Positions 1 to 6,418 of a DNA stretch of 9,352 bases are shown in pieces. Numbering within the stretch: the first letter of the stretch is position 1; each line of letters begins with the position of its first letter. The translations under genes and the position numbers were made by a program. Source of the DNA: Pseudobdellovibrionaceae bacterium (GTDB lineage: Bacteria; Bdellovibrionota; Bdellovibrionia; Bdellovibrionales; JAMPXM01); NCBI GenBank assembly GCA_016791465.1, contig JAEUWE010000060.1, positions 1 through 9,352 on the forward strand. Direction: 5' to 3'. Below the pieces are notes generated by a model. That model did no database searches. It saw only the letters and a list, made by a program, of their open reading frames with translations, and was not told the DNA's origin.

Positions 1-331
1 CATTGACGGCGTCAATAAAGGCGCGAACGCGAGCCTTTGGTGATGGAATGTGATCCCAGAGGGACGCATCGTTATTGAGTTTTGATCGAGTCGCGAAAGG
101 GAGGCCGTTTTCGAAAGCGAAGATGATTCTTGCAGCATAGACCGCATCGGCGCAGTCGGTTTTGATGCCTGCCCACGGGCCGGTCACAAAGAAGTCGCTC
201 CCAAGCTTTTGTGCAATCCATTCCTGGTAGTGCCGTTCTTCGGCATCAGACCATGCTGCCTTCGCAGTCCAAACCGCGCAATTGGCAGCGGACGCAAAAA
301 TAAGAATCAGGAGAGTGAGGAGCTTCTGCAT
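1..331 (-). CDS. Partial exported protein with a DCAD motif (5' part only)
   Basis: The frame starts at an ATG (331-329) and runs 110 codons off the left edge without a stop. Residues 1-19 form a signal peptide: MQKLL, then a hydrophobic stretch, then SAANCAVW, probably cut by signal peptidase I around residues 15-19. The mature part holds WIAQKLG near 38-44, a motif KTDCADAVYAARIIFAFENG around 57-76, and LPF at 77-79. A Cys-Ala-Asp at the start of a helix suggests the nucleophile of a papain-like or NlpC/P60-like cysteine hydrolase, but the expected downstream His lies outside the window, so this is inference only. No clear Shine-Dalgarno sequence precedes the ATG; no alternative ATG, GTG or TTG lies in frame just upstream. 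It sits downstream of the terminator at 360-384, so it probably has its own promoter in 332-420. Confidence 0.75.
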   Translation of the reverse strand, partial: MQKLLTLLILIFASAANCAVWTAKAAWSDAEERHYQEWIAQKLGSDFFVTGPWAGIKTDCADAVYAARIIFAFENGLPFATRSKLNNDASLWDHIPSPKARVRAFIDAVN

Positions 332-359
332 AGTGGATTGCAGAGCAAGGCTTAGACCG

Positions 360-384
360 AAAAAAAGCCAACTTCCCTGTCGGC
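360..384 (-). terminator. Rho-independent terminator of the leftward protease operon
   Basis: Read on the minus strand this is GCCGAC, a 6-nt loop AGGGAA, then GTTGGC (6-bp stem with one G-T pair), immediately followed by seven T residues. It starts 36 nt after the stop codon of the small membrane protein gene. It should end transcription coming from the genes to its right and insulate the partial gene at 1-331. Confidence 0.82.
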
Positions 385-420
385 CAGAGGACAAAGTCAT
401 AAGACGAACGGAGGCGGACT

Positions 421-681
421 TCAGTTTGAAGCGCTCTCGGTATCGTCAGTGGGCAAGCTTGCGACGTAATGCGAAGTTTCAGGTTGTGAGGGCGTCTCCG
501 ATTGCGCTCGGAGCTGAGGGCGATCGACGTCGCTCACAGACACGGCGACCGAGAGACCGCCGCCAAAGGCCATCAAGCCAAGTGCGAAGGCGAGGACGAG
601 TTTCGAGATCGCGAGAGCCGGAGCAGTTGCTTGACGGTTCTGTGAACGAACAAGAGGGCAGTTGCTTTTTGCTGTTCTCAT
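421..681 (-). CDS. Small single-span membrane protein, 86 aa, unknown function
   Basis: The ATG at 681-679 is preceded by an excellent Shine-Dalgarno sequence (AAGGAG, 6 nt spacing). A TTG further upstream would add 20 residues but has no such site, so the ATG is preferred. The N-terminus is basic (MRTAKSNCPLVRSQNRQ). A hydrophobic, glycine- and alanine-rich segment spans about residues 22-49. The remaining 37 residues are Ser/Pro/Thr-rich, acidic toward the end and probably disordered. It could be a membrane-anchored protein or an uncleaved signal-anchor protein with the tail in the periplasm. I recognise no family. It lies 136 nt downstream of the HExxH lipoprotein gene on the same strand and directly before a terminator, so it is probably the last gene of that unit or has a small promoter of its own. 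The strong ribosome binding site and terminator argue that it is real despite its low-complexity composition. Confidence 0.6.
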   Translation of the reverse strand: MRTAKSNCPLVRSQNRQATAPALAISKLVLAFALGLMAFGGGLSVAVSVSDVDRPQLRAQSETPSQPETSHYVASLPTDDTESASN

Positions 682-709
682 TTTCAGCTCCTTCGCGCGT
701 ACTGATCGA

Positions 710-719
710 TGACCGGTCA
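710..719. repeat. 10-bp perfect palindrome upstream of the small membrane protein gene
   Basis: TGACCGGTCA is a perfect palindrome located 19 bp upstream of the Shine-Dalgarno sequence of the gene at 421-681. Its position fits an operator or a promoter-proximal site, and on the minus strand it overlaps a TTGACC hexamer. No well-spaced -10 box was found, so a regulatory role is only suggested. Confidence 0.3.
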
Positions 720-733
720 ACGCAGGAACAGAA

Positions 734-787
734 TCGCACAAGAAACGAGGAGAGAGAGAAGTGCGACGGGCTCTTCACGAACCCGTC
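734..787 (-). other. Hairpins in the gap after the HExxH lipoprotein gene
   Basis: Two inverted repeats lie between the genes at 818-2056 and 421-681. GACGGG (765-770) pairs with CCCGTC (782-787) around an 11-nt loop, and TCGCAC (734-739) pairs with GTGCGA (761-766). On the minus strand the first hairpin is followed by a pyrimidine-rich tract (mainly CT repeats) rather than a true T-run. It may be a weak terminator or an RNA processing or stability element. Confidence 0.35.
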
Positions 788-817
788 TCAAATCGAGATT
801 TACCTATGGAAACTGTC

Positions 818-2056
818 TTAATGTTTAACAGGCGCTGTCAGTACTCTAACCAGGCGCTTTTTGGCGTTCTCGAGCGCCGGATTCTCGTGATTCTTCATAT
901 GAGCTTCGCCGGCCGCTTGGCTGGGCGGGGCCTGTGTCGCGCTCGTCATCATGCGGCGCTCGGCACCGCGCTCTTGTGGGATCGCAATGCCGCGTTCTTT
1001 CAGTTTTTCGCCAGCCGTTTTGATCGCCTGCTGAATGTTCGCCTTGAAGGCGACAGGCATTGCATCAATTTCGTTCACTTGAGGAGTGTACTCGTTCCAG
1101 AAGTGCTCTTCGATTTCGGCGCGAATAAAGTCTGTATAGGGTTTGATGTCTGGAATTTGCTGAACGGCGGCGTCGGCGCCTACACCCATGTACCAGACCG
1201 AAGAGCCGGTCGTGACGACATGGTGGAGTTGGTCCGAGGTCCAAAGGTCAATCAGCAGCCCCTCAATTGCGGTCTCTTCGAGCTTGCCCCGCGAGACGGC
1301 CTCCAGAGCAAGGCTGATAGCGAGTTTCAAATTTAAGATAAGCGTTTCGAGATCCTGGCGATTTTCAAGAGCGGTGTAGTCGGCCTTTGCTTTTTCAACG
1401 GCGTCAGCGGCTTTTGTAAGCTCGGCAAGAAGCGTGTTGTCTGACTTGGCTTCTCCCGATTCTTTAGTCGTTTTTTTGAAATTGTGATGCATCATTTCGT
1501 GCACGAGCGTCCACTTGTCGGTGGCCTCGGTGACAAGCACGACGGGTTCAGCGACTTTGCTGTTTGAGCAACGTTTGCCACCTGCGGGAACCTTCGCGTT
1601 GGGGAGGCAGGGATAGTCAAAGTACAGACCGAGCAGGGTGCCGCCGCTGGTATCGCCGCCGGAGGCCTCGGTCCAGATGGCTTGGAGGCGCTCAGGAGCG
1701 TAGTCGATCGAGGCAAAGGTTGGACAGATGCGCTCGCCTTCTTTGTAGGGCGTTTTAAAGACATTGAGGCCAATCGCCTTGGCGTATCGGATGGTGCTTT
1801 CGGCAGATGCATCGAGAACGGCAGCAAGATCTGGAAGGTTCATTTTTTTGCCAAAGAAACCAGAGTCGACGATCTGAGATTTTCCGACGAGGGTCATCAG
1901 TGCGTCGCTTCCCTCGTTGGGCTTATGAGCGCAGCGGTTAAGGTCTTCGATAGTTCCTTTGCGGACTTCGGCTGGCTTTTCGCTGCCGCCCCCGGGCGTG
2001 CAAGCACTCAGCAGTGTTCCCAAAAAAAGCGCGATAAACGTCCTTGGCATCCCCAT
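818..2056 (-). CDS. Lipoprotein with HExxH zinc-protease motif, 412 aa
   Basis: The N-terminus is a lipoprotein signal peptide with a canonical lipobox (L16-S-A-C19) followed by Thr, so the mature protein is probably lipidated and sent to the outer membrane. The key motif is LVHEMMHHNF, with H186, E187 and H190 forming an HExxH zincin signature. The helix immediately before it (VVLVTEATDKWT) fits the usual zincin layout. After the motif comes a long Lys/Glu/Ala-rich helical, probably coiled-coil region (about 205-260). Several Glu residues, for example in EIEEHFWNEY near 314-323, could be the third zinc ligand, but I cannot assign it. Cys pairs (C42/C111 and C150/C163) may form disulfides. 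The C-terminal 45 residues look disordered. The ATG at 2056 is chosen because GGAGG lies 5 nt upstream; the second Met (residue 3) is too far. It is the third gene of a leftward unit with a serine protease and a protease-like protein. The exact peptidase family is not recognised. Confidence 0.85.
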   Translation of the reverse strand: MGMPRTFIALFLGTLLSACTPGGGSEKPAEVRKGTIEDLNRCAHKPNEGSDALMTLVGKSQIVDSGFFGKKMNLPDLAAVLDASAESTIRYAKAIGLNVFKTPYKEGERICPTFASIDYAPERLQAIWTEASGGDTSGGTLLGLYFDYPCLPNAKVPAGGKRCSNSKVAEPVVLVTEATDKWTLVHEMMHHNFKKTTKESGEAKSDNTLLAELTKAADAVEKAKADYTALENRQDLETLILNLKLAISLALEAVSRGKLEETAIEGLLIDLWTSDQLHHVVTTGSSVWYMGVGADAAVQQIPDIKPYTDFIRAEIEEHFWNEYTPQVNEIDAMPVAFKANIQQAIKTAGEKLKERGIAIPQERGAERRMMTSATQAPPSQAAGEAHMKNHENPALENAKKRLVRVLTAPVKH

Positions 2057-2061
2057 AAGTC

Positions 2062-2103
2062 CCTCCCCATTGAGAGAAGAGGCTTAGCAAGCGCGATGGG
2101 GAG
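2062..2103 (-). promoter_or_regulatory. Inverted repeat that can hide the ribosome binding site of the HExxH lipoprotein gene
   Basis: On the minus strand CTCCCCAT (2103-2096) and ATGGGGAG (2070-2063) are perfect 8-nt complements separated by 25 nt. The second arm contains most of the GGAGG Shine-Dalgarno sequence (2066-2062) that sits 5 nt before the ATG at 2056. The loop itself holds a smaller stem, GCTT-GCT-AAGC. In the mRNA this would sequester the ribosome binding site. The upstream gene's stop codon is only about 32 nt before the first arm, so translation of that gene could influence folding. The structure is seen in the sequence; regulation is inferred. Confidence 0.5.
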
Positions 2104-2134
2104 TCGCATCCGAAAACGCACTGAGAAAAAATGT

Positions 2135-3316
2135 TCACAGACCTCGTTTGGAAAGTTCGCTATCGAAGGCGCTGGAGTAGCGACCCGAAAACAGGCGGCT
2201 GTCGACGGTTTTCGCTTTACTGATTGCGGTGGCAAATGAGTCATTGCCATTGAGGAGGCTTAAATGCTCCATGAAAATGCGATCAATATCAGCACTTTGC
2301 GTTCCGGCCTGGCGCCGGATCTCCCACCAAATGGAGGCGTAGAGGACGCCCATTGAGCGGACATCGCCTTGGGCCGCTGTGAAGAGAGTCGAGGCGGTTT
2401 TAGTCGCCGCACTGGCGATGTCCCGAGAAATACCGGGGAGGGCCTGAGCGCTTGTCGTCGCGTTATTGAAGCCGTCGCCGATTTTGGTTCTGTTTGGAAA
2501 GAGGCAGGACGCAAAGTATTCACCAATGCCAAACCGAATGGCGCCGGCGCACCCGGTTGCGGCAGTACAGCAGCCTTTGTCGACCGCGTTACAGGTCTGA
2601 TGTGTGGATGCTGAAAGCGTGTTCCAACCGGTTGGATTTGCCAGATACGCGTTGGCCACACCAAAAAGGTGAATGGCGAGGTCTCCATTCCACGCGACAG
2701 CCCCCGCACTATCAGTCATCTTGAGGCGAATTGTATTGGTGCCGGCCTCATACCCGGTGATCGTGTCGTCGACGATGACCTTGATGCCTTTGCCTTTCGC
2801 TGGCAGAGCACCCTCGGTGCGAGCGTCCAAATACTCGGCGGCGCGATTCATCCAGTAGTAGGTGTTGACCTGTTCGAAATTCGACGAGCCCGCGGTCATC
2901 GGTTGTGCTTTGAGGCTTGCGGACGTGAGAGCGGTGATGGTGGCCTTGAGCGATTGAACCGAGAGTGTCGAGTTCTCGAGCTTTCCGTTGCCAGAGAGCG
3001 ACGTGAGCTTCACTCCATAGATGGCCGCATTGCCAAGCTGTGAGCGGCGGGTGGCCGCCGTTGTTGAAAGCGCAGCACCGAGCTGCGCACTGGGGCTCTG
3101 TTTGATGATGCAGGCATCGTAGGCGGGGTTGAGTTCGCAGTTGGAGTCAATTTTATCTGTGACAGGTTCCAGCACCGCTCCGGCGCTGCCGGTCGACCCC
3201 AGGGAGCTCATGTTGGCGCCAAGAGAGGTATCGACTTTAAACTCGCTACAGTTTTGATAGCCGATGGCGATGACAATGAGAGCGGCAGCAATCGAAGTTT
3301 TCTGAATTGTTCTCAT
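2135..3316 (-). CDS. Secreted gluzincin-like protein with lost catalytic residues (probable pseudo-protease), 393 aa
   Basis: An N-terminal hydrophobic segment (about 7-20) ends in GYQNC, an export signal with a Cys in lipobox-like position. The rest resembles the layout of thermolysin/fungalysin-type gluzincins: NTYYWMNRAAEYLDAR (151-166), then AIHLFGVAN (214-222) where HExxH is expected, then GAIRFGIGEYFA (258-269) where the NEG..DYF-type third-ligand helix is expected, then SIWWEIRRQAG (328-338) and a C-terminus ending SKRGL, like the W-[DE]-[IL]-R and terminal RGL features of such enzymes. H216 is kept, but the catalytic Glu is Leu217, the second zinc His is Val220, and the third-ligand Glu is Phe262, so it should not bind zinc or cleave. 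Eight cysteines, with a C242/C249/C250/C256 cluster, suggest disulfides. The ATG overlaps the serine protease stop (ATGA) and its GGAGG lies inside that gene, implying translational coupling. Export and coding status are secure; the homology is inferred by eye. Confidence 0.85.
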   Translation of the reverse strand: MRTIQKTSIAAALIVIAIGYQNCSEFKVDTSLGANMSSLGSTGSAGAVLEPVTDKIDSNCELNPAYDACIIKQSPSAQLGAALSTTAATRRSQLGNAAIYGVKLTSLSGNGKLENSTLSVQSLKATITALTSASLKAQPMTAGSSNFEQVNTYYWMNRAAEYLDARTEGALPAKGKGIKVIVDDTITGYEAGTNTIRLKMTDSAGAVAWNGDLAIHLFGVANAYLANPTGWNTLSASTHQTCNAVDKGCCTAATGCAGAIRFGIGEYFASCLFPNRTKIGDGFNNATTSAQALPGISRDIASAATKTASTLFTAAQGDVRSMGVLYASIWWEIRRQAGTQSADIDRIFMEHLSLLNGNDSFATAISKAKTVDSRLFSGRYSSAFDSELSKRGL

Positions 3317-4797
3317 TGAGCCTCCGTCCCTGCATCGCCCGACATCACATAACGGCTATAGAAAAGTTTAGCTGCGCGTTCGATATCGAGGGTGGCGCCA
3401 TTGCGAAAGACAGCCGATAGGGTCGTGACGGGGCGCGCGCTGTCGGTGAGGAGCGACACGACCTGGGTCGGTGTGTAGGCTAAGCCTCTTGATCGGTATG
3501 CACCGACAAGAAGGGCTGCGGCGCCTGCGACAACGGGTGAAGCCATCGATGTTCCCTGAAGGGCCGTATAGCCATTGGCAAGATAGGTTGAGAGAATTCC
3601 ATTCGAGCCAGGTGCCGCGATCCAAACGTAGCTGGAGCTTGTGTTTGAGAATGAGGAGCGAGCACCGGTGACGGCATCAACGGAACCGACAGAAAGACAG
3701 CCGGGGATATCTTTTGAATAGCCCGACGGCGCGTAGAAGTTTGCCGCAGTGATCTCTTCATTGGAGTTACCAGCGGCCACAATGATGACGGTGCCTTTGC
3801 CGGCCGCATAAACCATGGCGTCGCGAATGGCCGTACTTTGGAATTTTCCTCCGAGGCTCAGATTCATAACATGTGCCCCCTGGTCGGCGGCATAGCGAAT
3901 GCCGTTGACGATCGCCGCATTGTCGCCAGAACCCTGGGCATTGAGAACCTTAACGCCCATCACTTTCACACGAGTTCCCATGACGCCGGTTACGCCCATA
4001 CCGTTGTTGGCGCGGGCGGCGATGATGCCTGAGACATGTGTGCCGTGTCCGTTGTCATCAACAGGGTCGCTATCGTCGTTGATGAAGTCATATCCATGTT
4101 GGCCATTCGAGTCGCTGTACACGTTGTCGACGAGGTCGGGGTGGGTGTAGAGCACACCGGTATCGACGACGGCGACAAGGACGTCTTGATTGAGGCCGAC
4201 GCCACTATAAAACCAATCCCAGCTCGAAAGCGTTTTGGTGAAAGTGATGTGTCGCGCTTCAGCGATGCGAGGATCGTTGGTTGTCGCCAAGGCTGAAACA
4301 TCGTTTGCGCTGACGGCATTGGCGCGATCCACAACGGGGTCAATGAGTGTATGAACGTGATTCTCGTCGATACGCATCAGGCAAGGATCACTCTCGGCCA
4401 TGATCTCGAGTTCATTCATGGACTTGTTTTCGGCGAGATCCATCGCCTCTGCCTCATAGCGAAGATGTGAGTCCGTGCCGCGGCAGTTGTTGTCGTAGAG
4501 AGCGAGCAGTTTTGTTCCAGCTGGAACGATGGCGTTTTCGCTTAGCTTTCCTGCGGCTCCGGCCGGAGCGTTGGAGCCTAGGACCGCCGCTGTGATGCGA
4601 ACTTTTGAGTCGCCGACGGCGGCTCCGTCGGCGGTCATGGCGCGAACGGTTTGGTCTTCGGAGTCAGGTTGGCGATTGGCGGTCGCGCTCGTGGCATTCA
4701 CGGCGGACGATTGGTCTGTGGACTGGTGGCAATTGAAAAAAAATGGTGTCAGAAGGAGCGAGAGTCCAAACCAGCTCGCCGCTTTTAAGTGTCTCAT
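3313..4797 (-). CDS. Exported subtilisin-family (S8) serine protease, 494 aa
   Basis: This is a subtilase with a full catalytic set: Asp212 in VAVVDTGV, His251 in DDNGHGTHVSGIIAA, the oxyanion Asn344 in IVAAGNSN, and Ser417 in GTSMASPVVAGAAALL. The supporting NLSLGG strand is at 312-317. Residues 1-22 are a signal sequence ending FFFNC, followed by a Ser/Thr/Asn-rich linker, so the protein is exported and possibly lipid-anchored through Cys23. About 150 residues precede the catalytic domain; this region has Cys105 and Cys139 and does not obviously match the common I9 propeptide. A segment NDPRIAEARHI (174-184) just before the catalytic domain resembles the pre-catalytic linker of many subtilases. 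The protein ends soon after the catalytic domain. It is the first gene of the leftward unit, and its stop overlaps the next start by 4 nt. The start has only a weak upstream G-rich site. Likely role: degrading extracellular or prey proteins, inferred from export and taxon. Confidence 0.96.
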   Translation of the reverse strand: MRHLKAASWFGLSLLLTPFFFNCHQSTDQSSAVNATSATANRQPDSEDQTVRAMTADGAAVGDSKVRITAAVLGSNAPAGAAGKLSENAIVPAGTKLLALYDNNCRGTDSHLRYEAEAMDLAENKSMNELEIMAESDPCLMRIDENHVHTLIDPVVDRANAVSANDVSALATTNDPRIAEARHITFTKTLSSWDWFYSGVGLNQDVLVAVVDTGVLYTHPDLVDNVYSDSNGQHGYDFINDDSDPVDDNGHGTHVSGIIAARANNGMGVTGVMGTRVKVMGVKVLNAQGSGDNAAIVNGIRYAADQGAHVMNLSLGGKFQSTAIRDAMVYAAGKGTVIIVAAGNSNEEITAANFYAPSGYSKDIPGCLSVGSVDAVTGARSSFSNTSSSYVWIAAPGSNGILSTYLANGYTALQGTSMASPVVAGAAALLVGAYRSRGLAYTPTQVVSLLTDSARPVTTLSAVFRNGATLDIERAAKLFYSRYVMSGDAGTEAQ

Positions 4798-5032
4798 TCT
4801 GATAGGCCCCCACGCGCTCTCGATGATACAGGTATCGGCTAATTTCGCCTGAGACCTGACGTCGAACGAGAATTATGACCGAATATCGACGTCCCCGTTT
4901 GCTCCCGAAGCAAGCATGCGGAGCAATCTTGGGGCCGTGTCTTCGTCTAATAGCTTCGATCTTGGTGTTAGTTTTCTAAACACTGTGTGTCGTGGCTGAC
5001 GATCGTGGAGATGTTGTTTTAATCTGAGACAT
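4798..5032. promoter_or_regulatory. Divergent intergenic region with three inverted repeats
   Basis: This 235-bp stretch separates the leftward protease unit from the rightward aldehyde dehydrogenase-hutI operon, so promoters for both should lie here. Three inverted repeats are visible. GACGTCGA (4858-4865) and TCGACGTC (4886-4893) are perfect 8-bp arms, each containing the palindrome GACGTC with centres exactly 30 bp apart. TTGCTCC (4899-4905) and GGAGCAA (4920-4926) form a 7-bp stem. GTGTTAG (4965-4971) and CTAAACAC (4976-4983) form a third stem with one bulged base. No convincing -35/-10 pair was found on either strand, and the plus-strand gene lacks a strong Shine-Dalgarno sequence. Confidence 0.5.
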
Positions 5033-6418
5033 ATGGAGCTGGCTCGAGAGGTTTTTCGCAAATGTGCAGAGATGGATGCGCTTCGTGTTTTGCGAAGTCT
5101 TGAGTGGCGTGAGCAGAGCTTAAGGGCTTTTGAGGACTGGCTCACCTTGCATGAGTCTGAAGTGTTGTCCGCATTGGCGCATGATCTTGGAAAGCCGGAG
5201 TTTGAGGCGTTCTCAACTGAGTTTGGTTTTGTGCTGAGTGAAGTCCGTCATACTCTTCGCGAGTTTCGAGTTTGGGCAGCACCAGTGAGTTGTCCGACGC
5301 CGCTCAAGCTGCAGCCCGGTCGCTCGCTGATGGTGGCTGAGCCGAAAGGTCCCACGCTGATTTTAGTGCCATGGAACTATCCATTTCAGCTCGCTGTGGC
5401 GCCGATGGTGGCGGCACTGGCGGCTGGAAACTGCGTGGTCATCAAGCCCTCAGAGTTTGCCCCTCGTACGGCGGCCCTTTTGGCCGACATGGCAATGGAT
5501 GTTTGGCCCGACGGCGAAGTGCAGGTTGTTCTTGGCGACGCCGCGGTTGCGGAAGAGCTAGTGGCTCAAGAGTGGTCGCATGTTTTTTTCACCGGGAGTG
5601 AGAGTGTCGGTCGACGTGTCTATGAGGCGTGCGCGTCGCGGTTGATTCCCGTTACTCTCGAGCTTGGCGGAAAGAGTCCGTGCGTGATCGACGCCGATGT
5701 TGATCTGGACGTGACGCTTTCGCGAGTACTTTGGGGAAAGTTTCTGAATGCCGGTCAGACCTGTGTTGCGCCCGATTACCTTTTGGTCCACCGGGCGTTG
5801 CGCGACTTGTTTCTCGATCGCGTGAGGCAGAAACTCCGCGAGTTTTATGGCGAAGAGCCGCTACAGTCGCCGTCACTTGCGCAGCTTGTTTCTGAACGTC
5901 ATTTGGATCGAATGCTGAAGCTTTTGAGCGAGGTGAAGCCAGACGTTGGCGGCCGATTCGATCGAAGTCGGCTGCGCCTGGAGCCGACTGTTGTCTTGGA
6001 GCCAAAGCTGACGAGTCCGCTTATGCAAGAGGAGATTTTTGGACCGATTCTTCCGGTCTTGTTCTGGGAGAGCGACGACGAGTTGGGTCGGCTCTTGCGC
6101 GAGCTTCACTCTGCGCGACGTCATCCGCTTGCATTCTATGTGTTCTCGCGACGTATGCGGTGGGCGAGGCAGTTGATGGACAACCATCGCTTTGGCGGCG
6201 GCGCGATCAACGATGTAGTTTTGTATATGGCGAATCCAGATTTGCCGTTTGGTGGAGTGGGCCGCAGTGGCTTTGGCGCCTATCATGGCGCTTTTGGCTT
6301 TGAGACTTTCTCATCCCGAAAGGCTCTCTTTGTTCGCCGTGGATTCGCTTTCGATTTACCGATTCGCTACCCTCCGTACGGAGACTTGTGGCGCCGCTTT
6401 AAAGGACTATTCTCATGA
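5033..6418 (+). CDS. NAD(P)-dependent aldehyde dehydrogenase, ALDH3-like, 461 aa
   Basis: The protein oxidises an aldehyde to the carboxylic acid using NAD(P)+. The landmarks are in order: DLGKP (51-55), PWNYPFQLAVAP with Asn115 for the oxyanion, VVIKPSE with Lys138 for cofactor binding, FTGSESVGR (186-194) in the Rossmann fold, LELGGKSP with the general base Glu210, and NAGQTCVAPDY with catalytic Cys244. EEIFGPILPV (333-342) and the C-terminal PFGGVGRSGFGAYHG (405-419) follow. The length, the APDY after the catalytic Cys and the GxGAYHG ending match the class 3 (ALDH3/coniferyl- or fatty-aldehyde) branch. There is no signal peptide or clear C-terminal membrane anchor, so it is probably cytoplasmic. 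The ATG at 5033 is the only standard start between the in-frame stop at 4997 and the conserved region, although its ribosome binding site is poor. Its stop overlaps the hutI start by 4 nt. The physiological aldehyde is not evident. Confidence 0.95.
   Translation: MELAREVFRKCAEMDALRVLRSLEWREQSLRAFEDWLTLHESEVLSALAHDLGKPEFEAFSTEFGFVLSEVRHTLREFRVWAAPVSCPTPLKLQPGRSLMVAEPKGPTLILVPWNYPFQLAVAPMVAALAAGNCVVIKPSEFAPRTAALLADMAMDVWPDGEVQVVLGDAAVAEELVAQEWSHVFFTGSESVGRRVYEACASRLIPVTLELGGKSPCVIDADVDLDVTLSRVLWGKFLNAGQTCVAPDYLLVHRALRDLFLDRVRQKLREFYGEEPLQSPSLAQLVSERHLDRMLKLLSEVKPDVGGRFDRSRLRLEPTVVLEPKLTSPLMQEEIFGPILPVLFWESDDELGRLLRELHSARRHPLAFYVFSRRMRWARQLMDNHRFGGGAINDVVLYMANPDLPFGGVGRSGFGAYHGAFGFETFSSRKALFVRRGFAFDLPIRYPPYGDLWRRFKGLFS

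Noticed and set aside
282..821. A 179-codon plus-strand frame
   Set aside because: It starts at TTG without a ribosome binding site, crosses the signal peptide of a minus-strand gene, the terminator and the small membrane protein gene, and its product is Arg/Ser-rich as expected for an antisense shadow.
1682..2239. A 185-codon plus-strand frame antisense to the HExxH lipoprotein gene
   Set aside because: It spans two minus-strand genes and the gap between them, and shows no motif or ribosome binding site. The opposite frames have clear signal peptides and motifs.
3248..3316. GYQNC as a standard lipoprotein lipobox
   Set aside because: Asn at -1 and Gln at -2 do not satisfy the usual lipobox, so lipidation is reported only as a possibility.
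2135..3316. Active metalloprotease call for the protein at 2135-3316
   Set aside because: The expected HExxH is HLFGV and the expected third Glu is Phe, so no zinc site can be assembled from the aligned positions.
5652..6286. Overlapping minus-strand frames antisense to the aldehyde dehydrogenase
   Set aside because: They have shadow-like composition, and the plus-strand frame carries the complete ALDH catalytic motifs.
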